A stretch of 64,000 nucleotides of DNA, from contig JAJPWX010000110.1 in NCBI GenBank assembly GCA_021205755.1, forward strand, positions 19,389-83,388, read 5' to 3'. Below the pieces are notes generated by a model that saw only the letters and a list, made by a program, of their open reading frames with translations, was not told where the DNA came from and did not search any database. Position 1 is the stretch's first letter; every line of letters starts with the position of its first letter. The stretch comes from Lachnospiraceae bacterium (GTDB lineage Bacteria > Bacillota > Clostridia > Lachnospirales > Lachnospiraceae). Below, piece by piece: positions 19,863-30,077 of this stretch. The position numbers were made by a program, and so were the translations under genes.

Positions 19863-20420
19863 ATGATTGTAGCAGGTGATTTCAGAAATGGTATTACGAT
19901 TGAAATGGACGGCAGCATTTATCAAATTATCGAGTTCCAGCATGTAAAGCCGGGCAAAGGTGCCGCATTTGTCAGAACCAAGTTAAAAAATATTATCAGC
20001 GGCGGCGTGGTAGAGAAGTCTTTCCGTCCGACTGAGAAGTTTCCGACAGCCCGTATTGACCGCGTAGAGATGCAGTACCTCTACTCAGACGGCGATCTCT
20101 ATTATTTCATGAACACAGAGACCTACGACCAGATCGGACTGAACAGCGACGCGATTGGTGATTCTCTGAAGTTTGTTAAGGAAAACGAGATGGTGAAAGT
20201 CTGCTCCCACAACGGCAATGTTTTCGCTGTAGAGCCGCCTCTCTTCGTAGAACTTGAAGTGACCGAGACCGAGCCAGGTCTAAAGGGCGATACCGTGACA
20301 GGCGCATCCAAGCCGGCTACTGTAGAGACCGGTGCGACCGTCTATGTTCCGCTGTTTGTCAACACAGGGGACAGGCTCAAGATTGACACCCGTACAGGAG
20401 AATATCTCTCCCGCGTGTGA
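19863..20420 (+). CDS. efp: Elongation factor P
   Basis: [43 protein letters not shown]. Confidence 0.97.
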   Translation: MIVAGDFRNGITIEMDGSIYQIIEFQHVKPGKGAAFVRTKLKNIISGGVVEKSFRPTEKFPTARIDRVEMQYLYSDGDLYYFMNTETYDQIGLNSDAIGDSLKFVKENEMVKVCSHNGNVFAVEPPLFVELEVTETEPGLKGDTVTGASKPATVETGATVYVPLFVNTGDRLKIDTRTGEYLSRV

Positions 20421-20445
20421 TCGGATTTCTTTTATAACTGTGCAT

Positions 20446-20487
20446 AACACCGCATGGTGCTTTTTCTGGCATCATGCGGTGTTTTTT
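20446..20487 (+). terminator. Terminator of efp
   Basis: AACACCGCATGGTGC...GCATCATGCGGTGTTTTTT. Confidence 0.9.
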
Positions 20488-20526
20488 ACATCTTTTTATT
20501 TTTTACATTTCTTTTTCATTTTCTAC

Positions 20527-20555
20527 TTGATTTGTGTAACCTGCTGTGATATAAT
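20527..20555 (+). promoter_or_regulatory. Promoter for DUF5688-like gene
   Basis: TTGATT-17 nt-TATAAT. Confidence 0.65.
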
Positions 20556-20601
20556 CTGCGTTGTAGCAAAACAACATTCATCAAAAGAAAGGTGGTATCG
20601 A

Positions 20602-21501
20602 TTGAATTACAGTCAGTTTTTAGAAACGATTACGAAAGAAGTCCGGGAGCGCACAGACCCGAAGGCCAGGATCTGCATCAGTTCGATTCAGAAAATAAAC
20701 CTGCCGATGATGGACGGCATGACGATCCTGCTCCCTGGAGAAAACACCGCTCCCACCATCTACCTGGATTCCTATTATCAGGAATATCTTGAAGGCGCCA
20801 GTCTTTCCGGTCTCGCTGAGAAAATACTCAGCTTCCACTCCGAGAATCAGACCATCCCAGCCTGCGACATCTCCTTCTTTACGAATTTCGAACAGGCCCG
20901 GAAGCGCATCATCTGCCGCCTGGTAAACTGTGAGATGAACCAGCAGCTTCTGAAGGAAATCCCGCATCTTTGTTTCCTTGATCTGGCGGTCGTCTATTAC
21001 TATGAGATGGAAATCAATTCCTCCGGCCACTCCGGCATCCTCGTGCGAAATACACATATGGAGATGTGGGGAATCGACCTTTGCCAGCTGCATGCCATCG
21101 CCATCCGCAATACACGCACATTGCTTCCATACCGGTTCGGAACGATGGATTTGCTAGCAGAGCTCACCGATATCCCGTTTCCCCCGCGTGACCCCGATGC
21201 ACCGCCCATGTACATCCTCACAAACGAACAACTGTGCTACGGTGCCGTCAACATCATCTTCGACGACATCCTGCACACTGTCAGTGACAAAGTCGGAGGC
21301 GACTTCTACGTCCTCCCAAGCAGCATACACGAATGTCTGATTTTGCCAATCTTCAGCTGGAACGAAAAAGATCCGGAAAAGCTCCAGAGTATCGTAAGAG
21401 AAATCAATCAAAAATACGTTTCTGTCGAGGATATTCTCGGCAACCACATTTATCGCTACAGCCGGGCTGTTCAAAAACTTGGCCTTGTTTCCTGCCTGTA
21501 A
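20602..21501 (+). CDS. DUF5688-like protein
   Basis: TTG start after AAAGGTGG; LNYSQFLETITKEVRERT...; resembles the Lachnospiraceae DUF5688 family; function unknown. Confidence 0.7.
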   Translation: MNYSQFLETITKEVRERTDPKARICISSIQKINLPMMDGMTILLPGENTAPTIYLDSYYQEYLEGASLSGLAEKILSFHSENQTIPACDISFFTNFEQARKRIICRLVNCEMNQQLLKEIPHLCFLDLAVVYYYEMEINSSGHSGILVRNTHMEMWGIDLCQLHAIAIRNTRTLLPYRFGTMDLLAELTDIPFPPRDPDAPPMYILTNEQLCYGAVNIIFDDILHTVSDKVGGDFYVLPSSIHECLILPIFSWNEKDPEKLQSIVREINQKYVSVEDILGNHIYRYSRAVQKLGLVSCL

Positions 21502-21504
21502 ACT

Positions 21505-21554
21505 GATAGAAAAATCCCGGCAGTAGACGAATCTCCTGCCGGGACTTTCTATCA
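21505..21554. terminator. Hairpin terminator between DUF5688-like gene and tRNA-Arg
   Basis: GATAGAAA-AATCCCGGCAG...CTGCCGGGACTTTCTATC. Confidence 0.65.
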
Positions 21555-21564
21555 TAAAATTTCG

Positions 21565-21637
21565 CACACCTGAAGGGATTCGAACCCCTGACACGTGGTA
21601 CCGGAAACCACTGCTCTATCCCCTGAGCTACAGGTGC
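21565..21637 (-). tRNA. tRNA-Arg(CCG)
   Basis: Minus strand GCACCTGTAGCTCAGGGGATAGAGCAGTGGTTTCCGGTACCAC...GGGGTTCGAATCCCC...CAGGTGTG; anticodon stem GTGGT/ACCAC, loop TTCCGGT; CCA not encoded. Confidence 0.93.
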
Positions 21638-21787
21638 AATCCGTGTACGGTTTCCCGCGCACGAAAGTTATCTTACCACATTTTTTTTTTATTGTAAAGG
21701 AAAAATTATTTTCCTTTCACGCTTCAGCCATGGACAATCTCTTTCTCCCGCAAAGCAAAGCCACAGTTTCGGAAATAACCGCTTTAC

Positions 21788-22819
21788 TCACCAGCGTACC
21801 AGGCACGCCGCGCTGGAAAGTCCTCCGCCAAAAGCCACCATAACAATCAGTTCTCCCTCCTGGAACTTTCCGGCACGGTTCCATTCATCCAATACCAGTG
21901 GAATGCTGGCTGCGGAAGTGTTGCCATATTTCTGAAGATTCACACAGAAGTGATCCGCGGGGACGCCCTTCAGACGCCTGGAAGCACTGTCGATGATGCG
22001 CTTATTCGCCTGATGTGGAACCACCCAGTCCAGGTCTTCTTCACGAAGCCCGGCTTTTGCCAGCACCTCATCTACCCGTTTAGGCAGATTGCTCACGGCG
22101 AATTTGTAGGTTTCCTGCCCATCCATATAGACAAGCGGAAGCTTTTCTTCCTTTTCAAACCAGGGTGAAATTCCGTTTTTCGTGGGAATCGCGATCACCT
22201 CATCGCCGCCCGCCGTGACAAAAGAGGATGCCAGATAATTTTCACCCGGCTCCAGCACCGCTGCTCCCGCTCCATCCCCAAAGAGCACCGCGGTCGAACG
22301 ATCATGCCAGTTCACAATGCGGGACATGGCTTCCGCCCCGATAATCAGCATTTTGCGAATGCCGCCACGCGCAAAAAATGCAGCCGCAGTATCCATCAGA
22401 TAAATCCAGCCTGTGCAGGCCGCGCTCAAATCCACACAGGGGCACTGCGCTCCCAAAGCCCGTTGCACCAGAGCCGCCATCGAAGGACATATGTACTCCC
22501 CGCTGATGGTCGCGCAAAGAATCATATCAATCTCATCCGGTGTAGTGTTCGCGTTTTCCAGCGCATTTTTCGCCGCTCCAATCGCCAGATCAGAAGTCGT
22601 CTCTGTCGTACAGATATGCCTCTGCTCAATCCCGCTGCGGCTCCGGATCCACTCATCACTCGTATCCAGGAATACCGTCAGATCATCATTCGTCACGACA
22701 CGGGACGGCACACAGCTCCCCGTACCAATGATCTTGAAACTCTTCGGCGCTGTGCCCACGCATTCCCTTGCATTGTTTTCGTTTTTCGTATTTTCTGCAG
22801 TCAGATTGGTTCCTGTCAT
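21788..22819 (-). CDS. fabH: 3-oxoacyl-ACP synthase III
   Basis: TSDEWIRSRSGIEQRHI, DLSAACTGWIY (Cys), VVPHQANKRIID (His), QKYGNTSAASIPLVL (Asn). Confidence 0.94.
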   Translation of the reverse strand: MTGTNLTAENTKNENNARECVGTAPKSFKIIGTGSCVPSRVVTNDDLTVFLDTSDEWIRSRSGIEQRHICTTETTSDLAIGAAKNALENANTTPDEIDMILCATISGEYICPSMAALVQRALGAQCPCVDLSAACTGWIYLMDTAAAFFARGGIRKMLIIGAEAMSRIVNWHDRSTAVLFGDGAGAAVLEPGENYLASSFVTAGGDEVIAIPTKNGISPWFEKEEKLPLVYMDGQETYKFAVSNLPKRVDEVLAKAGLREEDLDWVVPHQANKRIIDSASRRLKGVPADHFCVNLQKYGNTSAASIPLVLDEWNRAGKFQEGELIVMVAFGGGLSSAACLVRW

Positions 22820-23064
22820 ATTTTTCTTCTCCTGATTTTTCTAACCATGAGCGGTCCCCTGTCAAAAACCAAAGGGATTACGCCCACATTTTTTCAAAAA
22901 AGTCTGATTTATTGTATCTCAATATCCGAAATACCACAAGACAAAATTGCAGTTTTCATTGTAAAAAAACCCTTACTATAGTAAAATACAGAAATATTAG
23001 GGAGCGAAACACAAAGAATGATTGCTGTCATACAGCATAACGAGAAACGAATCGAGGAGATTAC

Positions 23065-26001
23065 ATGCAAAAATCAAAGCACACGCGGCCAGCTATTCCC
23101 TGTCTGCTGCTTGTCTTTCTTCTTATTATTAATGGCGTTGCCTCTTACTATTCCCCTATACTCGATCTGTATCTGGGAAATTACTCATCCTCTGCCACAG
23201 CCACCGAAAAAGAAGTCACTGCTGAAGACGCTGCCGCACTGGCGCTGGAGATACAGGCAGAATCCACAGTGCTGCTCCAAAATGAAAATGATACCCTGCC
23301 TCTGGACAATAGCATCACAAAGGTGAACGTCTTTGGCTGGGCTTCCACCCAGTGGCTGGGCGGCGGCAGCGGTTCCGGCGGCGTTTCCGAGGTCGAGGTC
23401 GACCTGCTGCAGGCGCTCTCCGATTACGGTATCTCCTACAACACCAGCCTGACCGAAATGTATCAGAATTTTGCGTCCAGCCGGGAATATACCAACTCTC
23501 TAAACGCTTCCCCCGAAGAATGCTGCCGTCTCTACGAGCCTTCCATAGATAATGCAGATTATTACAGCGAAGAGCTCCTTTCGGAAGCAAAAGACTGGTC
23601 CGATACTGCTCTCGTCGTCATCGGGCGTTTTTCCGGCGAAAGCAACGATATACCAACGGCACAATATAAAGTCACGGATCAGAGTGGCTCTGTCACCGTT
23701 GACGACTCCCGCTCGTACCTGAATCTCTCCACAGAAGAAATCCGTCTTCTGGAATATGTGGGCGCCAACTATGAAAACGTCATTGTCCTGCTCAATACCG
23801 GCAACGTCATGACCGTCGGCGAAATTGAGAGCATCCCCGGTATAGACGCCTGCCTGCTGGCTGGTCTGACCGGTTCTGCAGGTGCTTCCGTTCTGCCCGC
23901 TATTCTGTGGGGGGAAATCTCCCCTTCTGGAAAAACAGCCGATACCTGGGCCTACGACCTTACCACATCCGCCGCATATGCAAATGCCGGCGCAGACGGG
24001 GTTGGAAGCTACTTAAATGCTTCGGGATACTACCCGAACGATGGCACTGTCAATGTCAGTCTGGGAGACGACTCTGCCTACGACCAGGTCAGCTATGTAG
24101 ATTATACAGAAGGGATTTATGTCGGCTACCGCTGGTATGAAACTGCGGACGAAGAAGGCTTCTGGGATGAAACAGAAAATGAATATGGCACTGGCTATGA
24201 CAGTGTCGTACAATATCCGTTTGGATACGGCCTGAGCTATACCAGTTTTACCTGGGAAGTAATCGACGCGCCTGCGGATGGCACAGAGCTGACTGCCAAT
24301 ATGGAGCTTAGCGTTACTGTGCGCGTGACTAATACCGGTGCTGTGGCTGGAAAGGACGTCGTCCAGCTCTATTTTTCCGCCCCCTATACCACAGGCGGCA
24401 TAGAAAAATCCTCTGTGGAACTCGCCGCCTTTGCGAAAACTTCTCTGCTGGAGCCAGGAGAAAGTGAGGAGCTCACGCTGACCTTTGCAGCCGAAGATAT
24501 GGCCTCTTATGACTGCTATGATGCAAACAACAATCATTTTGCTGGATACGAGCTGGAAGCCGGTGAATACCTGCTCACGCTCCGCCGCGACGCACATACG
24601 ATTGACGACTGCGAGCAGGCCCTCATCTGCTGTGTCCTGTCCGAGGGCATCTGTTATGAGACCGACTCATCGACCGGCAATACCGTCAGCAACAAATTCA
24701 CTGGGGAAGATGCCATCGACGGCGTCAGCCTGGACGGCAGCGACTCCGGTCAGGAGATCGTCTGGCTGACACGGGCCGATTTTGAAGGAACCTTTCCGAC
24801 GGAAAACGTCGGCAGCCGCGCTATGTCTGAATCTATCGCCAATCTGAACCTATACACGGAAGAAATGGCGGAAGCATGGATGGATCCCGAAGACGAGCCC
24901 ATCACCACCGGCGCCGATAACGGCCTTCTGATCGAAGAAAACGGCGTTACCACAGAACTCGGCTACCAGCTCGGCGCGGATTACGACGATCCACTCTGGG
25001 AAGACCTGCTCGATCAGCTGACCATCGAAGAAATGACCGAACTCGTCACGCACGCCTACTCTCATACCGCCGCACTGGAAAGTGTGGGCAAAGAAGCCGC
25101 AAAAGAACTTGACGGACCTTCCCAGATCGGAAGCTTTGTCGGTTCCAATACCGGCACCGGTTTCCCCAGCGAAAGCACCCTTGCACAGTCCTGGAACACC
25201 GACCTGGCCCGTCAAATGGGCCGCGCCATCGGAACAGAAGCCCTGCAGTACGGCATCAGCGGCTGGTATGCTCCCACTGCCAACCTCCACCGCACGCCGC
25301 TCGGCGGACGCAACTACGAATACTTTTCTGAAGACAGCCTTCTGACCGGCGAATTCTGCGGCAATGTCGTCGCAGGCTCCCTGGAGGCAGGCTGTTACTG
25401 CTATATCAAGCACTTCATCTGCAACGATCAGGAATCCGGTATCTACCGCGACGGCATCTATACCTGGCTGACCGAGCAGACCTTGCGTGAGCTCTACCTG
25501 ACGCCCTACCAGATCGCCATCGAAGACTACGGCGCGACCGGAATCATGACCTCCTACAATCGTCTGGGCGCCGTCTGGAGCGGCGGCAGCGAAGCCCTGC
25601 TGACTGGAATTCTGCGCGACGAATGGAACTTCCAGGGAGCCGTCATCACCGACTACAGTGATCACCACACCTACATGAACGGCGACCAGTCTCTCCGCGC
25701 AGGCGGAGACCTCTGGATGGACGGATACGGCGGCACCTTCCGATACGAAACCGGATCCAATAGCTTCCAGCAGGCCCTGCGCCGCGCCGCAAAGCATATT
25801 CTCTACATGTACCTCAACGCCCGCGTTGTCAACCGCGACTATGCCGCAGCCATTGGTGACGAGACCGCCTTGCGCCCCATCGTACAAAAAGGGATCTCCT
25901 ACTGGCAAATCCTCATCTGGGCACTGATCGCCGTAGATGTGGCATCCATTCTGCGCTGCCTGGTTCCTGCTGCCCATCGGATCAGGAAAACCTCCTCATA
26001 A
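23065..26001 (+). CDS. Glycoside hydrolase family 3 with permuted domain order
   Basis: (alpha/beta)6 domain (ALALEIQAESTVLLQNENDTLPL) comes before the FnIII-like and (beta/alpha)8 domain (EEMTELV...VITDYSDHHTYMNGDQ). Hydrophobic segments at both ends. Confidence 0.9.
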   Translation: MQKSKHTRPAIPCLLLVFLLIINGVASYYSPILDLYLGNYSSSATATEKEVTAEDAAALALEIQAESTVLLQNENDTLPLDNSITKVNVFGWASTQWLGGGSGSGGVSEVEVDLLQALSDYGISYNTSLTEMYQNFASSREYTNSLNASPEECCRLYEPSIDNADYYSEELLSEAKDWSDTALVVIGRFSGESNDIPTAQYKVTDQSGSVTVDDSRSYLNLSTEEIRLLEYVGANYENVIVLLNTGNVMTVGEIESIPGIDACLLAGLTGSAGASVLPAILWGEISPSGKTADTWAYDLTTSAAYANAGADGVGSYLNASGYYPNDGTVNVSLGDDSAYDQVSYVDYTEGIYVGYRWYETADEEGFWDETENEYGTGYDSVVQYPFGYGLSYTSFTWEVIDAPADGTELTANMELSVTVRVTNTGAVAGKDVVQLYFSAPYTTGGIEKSSVELAAFAKTSLLEPGESEELTLTFAAEDMASYDCYDANNNHFAGYELEAGEYLLTLRRDAHTIDDCEQALICCVLSEGICYETDSSTGNTVSNKFTGEDAIDGVSLDGSDSGQEIVWLTRADFEGTFPTENVGSRAMSESIANLNLYTEEMAEAWMDPEDEPITTGADNGLLIEENGVTTELGYQLGADYDDPLWEDLLDQLTIEEMTELVTHAYSHTAALESVGKEAAKELDGPSQIGSFVGSNTGTGFPSESTLAQSWNTDLARQMGRAIGTEALQYGISGWYAPTANLHRTPLGGRNYEYFSEDSLLTGEFCGNVVAGSLEAGCYCYIKHFICNDQESGIYRDGIYTWLTEQTLRELYLTPYQIAIEDYGATGIMTSYNRLGAVWSGGSEALLTGILRDEWNFQGAVITDYSDHHTYMNGDQSLRAGGDLWMDGYGGTFRYETGSNSFQQALRRAAKHILYMYLNARVVNRDYAAAIGDETALRPIVQKGISYWQILIWALIAVDVASILRCLVPAAHRIRKTSS

Positions 26002-26101
26002 CACAGATTGCGGATTCCTCCTCCCTGGATTCAAAGTTTTCTTGATTCCTCCAGTCATTTGTGGTAAGCTTTCTGCAGTCAAATATTAAAATTTCCAAGA
26101 G

Positions 26102-26131
26102 AAAGACTGGCCGTCCTGTTTGCCAGTCTTT
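26102..26131. terminator. Inverted repeat upstream of the radical SAM gene (terminator or leader hairpin)
   Basis: AAAGACTGGC-CGTCCTGTTT-GCCAGTCTTT, extended by TTTCCAAGAG/CCTTGGAAA. Confidence 0.5.
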
Positions 26132-26159
26132 CCCTTGGAAAGAATTTCAGGAGTATTTC

Positions 26160-28025
26160 ATGCGAAAATTAGCGTTAAGTGATGAGATTTTATTATCCGT
26201 TGAAAAGCCGGCCCGCTATATCGGAGGCGAGATCAACGCAGTGATGAAAGATAGAGATCAGGTAGACATTCGCTTTGCGATGTGCTTTCCCGACGTGTAT
26301 GAGATCGGCATGTCTCACTTAGGGATCCAGATTCTCTATGATATGTTTAACAAAAGGGACGACGTCTGGTGTGAGCGTGTCTACTCCCCGTGGGTGGATC
26401 TGGACAAGATCATGCGGGAGCAGAAGCTTCCTCTCTTTGCCCTAGAATCGCAGGAGCCGATCCGGGATTTCGACTTTCTGGGCATTACGCTGCAGTACGA
26501 AATGTGCTACACCAATGTGCTGCAGATTCTGGATCTGGCACAGGTACCTCTGCATGCGTCGGAGCGCAGCGAGCATGACCCGCTCGTAATCGGCGGTGGT
26601 CCCTGCGCATACAATCCGGAGCCGCTCGCTCCGTTTTTTGAGCTGTTCTATATTGGAGAAGGAGAGACGGTCTACGACGCCCTGTTTGATTTGTATAAAC
26701 GCTGCCGGGCGAACGGGAATTCCCGGAAAGAATTCCTCCATCAGGCGGCGAAGCTTCCAGGCATCTATGTACCGGCACTTTATGAAGTGACGTATCAGGA
26801 AGATGGCACGATCGCCTCTTTTATGCCAAAGGAAGCAGACATTCCCTCTGTGATTGAGAAGCAGGTGGTAATGGATATGAGCGATGCTCCTTATCCGGAA
26901 AAACCGGTTGTCCCGTATATGAAAGTGACCCAGGACCGCGTAGTGCTGGAAATTCAGCGCGGGTGTATCCGCGGCTGCCGTTTTTGCCAGGCAGGTATGA
27001 TTTACCGTCCGCTGCGTGAGCGAAGCCTGGAGTGTCTCAAGGAGCACGCCGCGCGGATGCTGAAAACCTCCGGACAGGAAGAGATTTCCCTCAGTTCGCT
27101 CAGCTCCAGTGATTACAGTGATCTAAAAGGGATTGTGAACTATCTGATTGATGAATTTGGCAGCCAGAATATCAACATCTCTCTCCCCTCCCTGCGCATT
27201 GACGCGTTTTCGCTGGACGTGATGGGGAAGATACAGGATGTCCGCAAAAGCAGTCTTACCTTCGCTCCGGAGGCCGGTTCGCAGCGGATGCGCGATGTAA
27301 TCAACAAAGGACTGACGGAAGAAGTCATTTTGCAGGGGGCGGATGAGGCCTTTCACGGCGGCTGGAACAAAGTCAAGCTCTATTTCATGCTGGGGCTGCC
27401 TCTGGAGACGGATGAAGACCGGCAGGAGATCGCGCATCTGGCAGATAAGATTGCCCGGACATATTACGATATTCCAAAAGAAAGCCGCAACGGCAAGTGC
27501 CAGATCACGGTCAGCACCTCCTTTTTTGTGCCGAAACCTTTTACGCCCTTCCAGTGGGCTTCCATGCACCCGATGGGCGACTATCTCGGTTTCGCGAAGA
27601 CCGTGAACCATGAAATCAAAGATATGCTGAACCACAAAAGCATCCGTTATAACTGGCATCAGGCGGATGTCACGCTGTTGGAGGGCGTATTTGCGCGCGG
27701 GGACCGCAGAATCGCGGCTGTGATTGAGGATGCATATCGAAACGGCGCGCTCTATGATGCCTGGACGGAGTTTTGGAATTATGACCGCTGGCTGGCCGCA
27801 TTTGCACATACAGGAATTGATATGGACTTTTATACGCTCCGCGCGCGGTCCCTGGATGAGATCTTTCCATGGGACTTTATCCAGGTCGGCGTGACAAAAG
27901 ATTTTCTGAAAAGAGAATGGAAAAAAGCGCAGGAAGCGGCGGTGACGCCGAACTGCCGCCAGCAGTGTTCCGGCTGCGGCGCGCGCTGCTACGGAGGAGG
28001 TGTCTGTATTGAAAGTAAGGGTTAA
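26160..28025 (+). CDS. TIGR03960-type B12-binding-like radical SAM protein
   Basis: MRKLALSDEILLSVEKPARYIGGEINAV; radical SAM CxxxCxxC as RGCIRGCRFCQAG; C-terminal Cys cluster NCRQQCSGCGARCYGGGVC. Confidence 0.9.
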   Translation: MRKLALSDEILLSVEKPARYIGGEINAVMKDRDQVDIRFAMCFPDVYEIGMSHLGIQILYDMFNKRDDVWCERVYSPWVDLDKIMREQKLPLFALESQEPIRDFDFLGITLQYEMCYTNVLQILDLAQVPLHASERSEHDPLVIGGGPCAYNPEPLAPFFELFYIGEGETVYDALFDLYKRCRANGNSRKEFLHQAAKLPGIYVPALYEVTYQEDGTIASFMPKEADIPSVIEKQVVMDMSDAPYPEKPVVPYMKVTQDRVVLEIQRGCIRGCRFCQAGMIYRPLRERSLECLKEHAARMLKTSGQEEISLSSLSSSDYSDLKGIVNYLIDEFGSQNINISLPSLRIDAFSLDVMGKIQDVRKSSLTFAPEAGSQRMRDVINKGLTEEVILQGADEAFHGGWNKVKLYFMLGLPLETDEDRQEIAHLADKIARTYYDIPKESRNGKCQITVSTSFFVPKPFTPFQWASMHPMGDYLGFAKTVNHEIKDMLNHKSIRYNWHQADVTLLEGVFARGDRRIAAVIEDAYRNGALYDAWTEFWNYDRWLAAFAHTGIDMDFYTLRARSLDEIFPWDFIQVGVTKDFLKREWKKAQEAAVTPNCRQQCSGCGARCYGGGVCIESKG

Positions 28026-28713
28026 ATTTTCCAAAAAAGGAAGTATGAAGTTCATCGGGCATCTCGATGTAATGCGCTATTTTCAGAAGCTGATCCGCCG
28101 CGCCGGGATTGATGTTGCCTTTACCGAAGGCTTCAACCCTCATATGATCATGTCTTTCGCCTCACCGCTTGGCATCGGACTTACAAGCGACGCGGAATAC
28201 ATGGACATTGAACTTCTGTCGCCCATCTCTTCGACAGAAGCGATAGAAAGAATGAATCAGGCCGGGACGGACGAGATGGAGGTCACTGGTTTTGTTCAGA
28301 TACCGGAAGGCAAGGCTGACAAGGCCATGACGCTTGTCGCCGCGGCAGATTACAGAGTTCGCTTTCGCACTGGTCATGAACCGTCTGTGGACTGGCAGAG
28401 CGGCCTGGAAGATTTTCTGACCAGAGAAACGATCCTTGTCATGAAAAAGACCAAGCGTTCAGAAAAAGAAGTGGATATCCGTCCGATGATCTATGAGTGG
28501 TCGCTCCAGGACAATACCATTTTTCTGAAGCTCGCCTCCGGAAGCGTGGCAAATCTTAAACCAGAGCTGGTCATGGATACGTACCTGAAGACTCTCGGCA
28601 TCGAGCCGGATCCGTTTGCGTATGAGATCAACCGCTGCGAAATTTACGCGGATCTGGGGACGGATAGTGAAAGGAAGCTCGTCTCCTTATATGATCTTGG
28701 GAAAAAGATATAA
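28009..28713 (+). CDS. TIGR03936-type radical SAM-associated protein
   Basis: TTG start 8 nt after GGAGGAGG: KVRVKFSKKGSMKFIGHLDVMRYFQKLIRRAGI; overlaps the upstream gene. Confidence 0.88.
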   Translation: MKVRVKFSKKGSMKFIGHLDVMRYFQKLIRRAGIDVAFTEGFNPHMIMSFASPLGIGLTSDAEYMDIELLSPISSTEAIERMNQAGTDEMEVTGFVQIPEGKADKAMTLVAAADYRVRFRTGHEPSVDWQSGLEDFLTRETILVMKKTKRSEKEVDIRPMIYEWSLQDNTIFLKLASGSVANLKPELVMDTYLKTLGIEPDPFAYEINRCEIYADLGTDSERKLVSLYDLGKKI

Positions 28714-28829
28714 CCTGCAGCCAGGAAGGAACGGAACCCTTACGAACCATTTACTGTAGGTAAAGTGGTGCAGAGAAAATCTCTGTATAAGGAATACTGT
28801 GAAAGAAAGTGGAAGGCGGCCAAAATCAT

Positions 28830-30077
28830 ATGAATCAGTATATCATCTGCCGGATGCGGGACTCCATCTTTTCTTTTCTGATGAAAGATGGAAAAGCCGT
28901 TGAAATTCACTGTGACCGGGAAGAAAACGCATCCGTTCTCGGCAATATCTATGTGGGAAGAGTCCGGGATATTGCCCGCAATATAGGCGCGGCTTTTGTA
29001 GAGATCGCTCCGGATACAGTCTGCTATCTGGCTCTGGATGAGATTCAGAATCCCATTTACACCAAAAAAGGAAGTTCCCAGAAAATCCAGCTGGGGGATG
29101 AGCTTCTGGTACAGGTCTCCAGAGAAGCGATCAAAACAAAATATCCCTCTGTTACGACCAATCTGACCTTTCATGGGAAATACCTGCTGCTGACCACTGG
29201 AAGGACGCAGATCACTGCCTCTTCCAAGCTCGCGGGCGAAGAGAAGAAAAGACTGATCCATCTGGTGAATGAACTAGAGTCGGAGTCAAATGAAAAGACG
29301 TCGGATTCCCCGTCAGGCGAAATTACGACTTCAAACGACACCCAGTCTTCCCCCCGTGCTTACGGCTGGCTGCTTCGCACAAATGCGGGCGGCGCCGATG
29401 GCGATACGCTGCGGCGGGATATGGAGCTTTTGCTCACACAATATCGCAGGGTAATCGCCGATGGCGCACACCGGGTCTGCCATAGCTGTGTACTTGCCGC
29501 CCCGCATGCCTGGATTTCCCGTCTTTCCGATATCTATGAATCCTCCGCCGAGCAGTTTTTGACCGACGACGAAGGAATCTGGCAGGAAGCGAAGGAGTAT
29601 CTGTCCTCCTGCCAGCCGGAAGACCTGCCGCGCCTGGCCTTTTATCAGGATGCCCTGCAGCCGCTCTGCAAAAAGTATTCGCTGGAGCGGCAGCTGGATA
29701 ACGCTTTATCCGAAAAAGTCTGGCTAAACTGCGGCGGATACCTGGTGATTCAGCCAACGGAAGCGCTTACGGTGATTGACGTCAATTCCGGAAAATATGA
29801 GGGCAGCGCGAAGAACCGGCAAAAGGCCTTTTTCAAAATCAATCGGGAAGCCGCCCTGGAAGCGGCCTCCCAGATTCGGCTGCGCAATATCAGCGGGATT
29901 ATCATTATTGATTTCATTAATATGGAATCCGAGGAGGATAAAGAAGAGCTGCTTCATTACCTCGAAGGCCAGCTCCGCCAGGATCCGATCCGCACCGTGC
30001 TGGTCGATATGACAAAGCTGTCCCTCGTAGAAATCACCCGGATGAAGAAAGAGAAGCCGCTGCGTGCGCAGCTTTAA
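28830..30077 (+). CDS. rng: Ribonuclease E/G family protein
   Basis: VGRVRDIARNIGAAFVEI S1-like region; EALTVIDVNSGKYEG; REAALEAASQIRLRNISGIIIIDFINM. Confidence 0.9.
   Translation: MNQYIICRMRDSIFSFLMKDGKAVEIHCDREENASVLGNIYVGRVRDIARNIGAAFVEIAPDTVCYLALDEIQNPIYTKKGSSQKIQLGDELLVQVSREAIKTKYPSVTTNLTFHGKYLLLTTGRTQITASSKLAGEEKKRLIHLVNELESESNEKTSDSPSGEITTSNDTQSSPRAYGWLLRTNAGGADGDTLRRDMELLLTQYRRVIADGAHRVCHSCVLAAPHAWISRLSDIYESSAEQFLTDDEGIWQEAKEYLSSCQPEDLPRLAFYQDALQPLCKKYSLERQLDNALSEKVWLNCGGYLVIQPTEALTVIDVNSGKYEGSAKNRQKAFFKINREAALEAASQIRLRNISGIIIIDFINMESEEDKEELLHYLEGQLRQDPIRTVLVDMTKLSLVEITRMKKEKPLRAQL

Noticed and set aside
22973-22984. TTACTATAGTAA palindrome upstream of the GH3 gene
   Set aside because: Could be an operator, but one short palindrome without a second copy or nearby regulator is weak evidence.
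24850-25977. 375-aa minus ORF antisense to the GH3 gene
   Set aside because: Complement of a clear GH3 catalytic domain; G/V-rich composition typical of shadow ORFs.
27123-28055. 310-aa minus ORF antisense to the radical SAM gene
   Set aside because: Shadow ORF of a conserved gene; no motifs.
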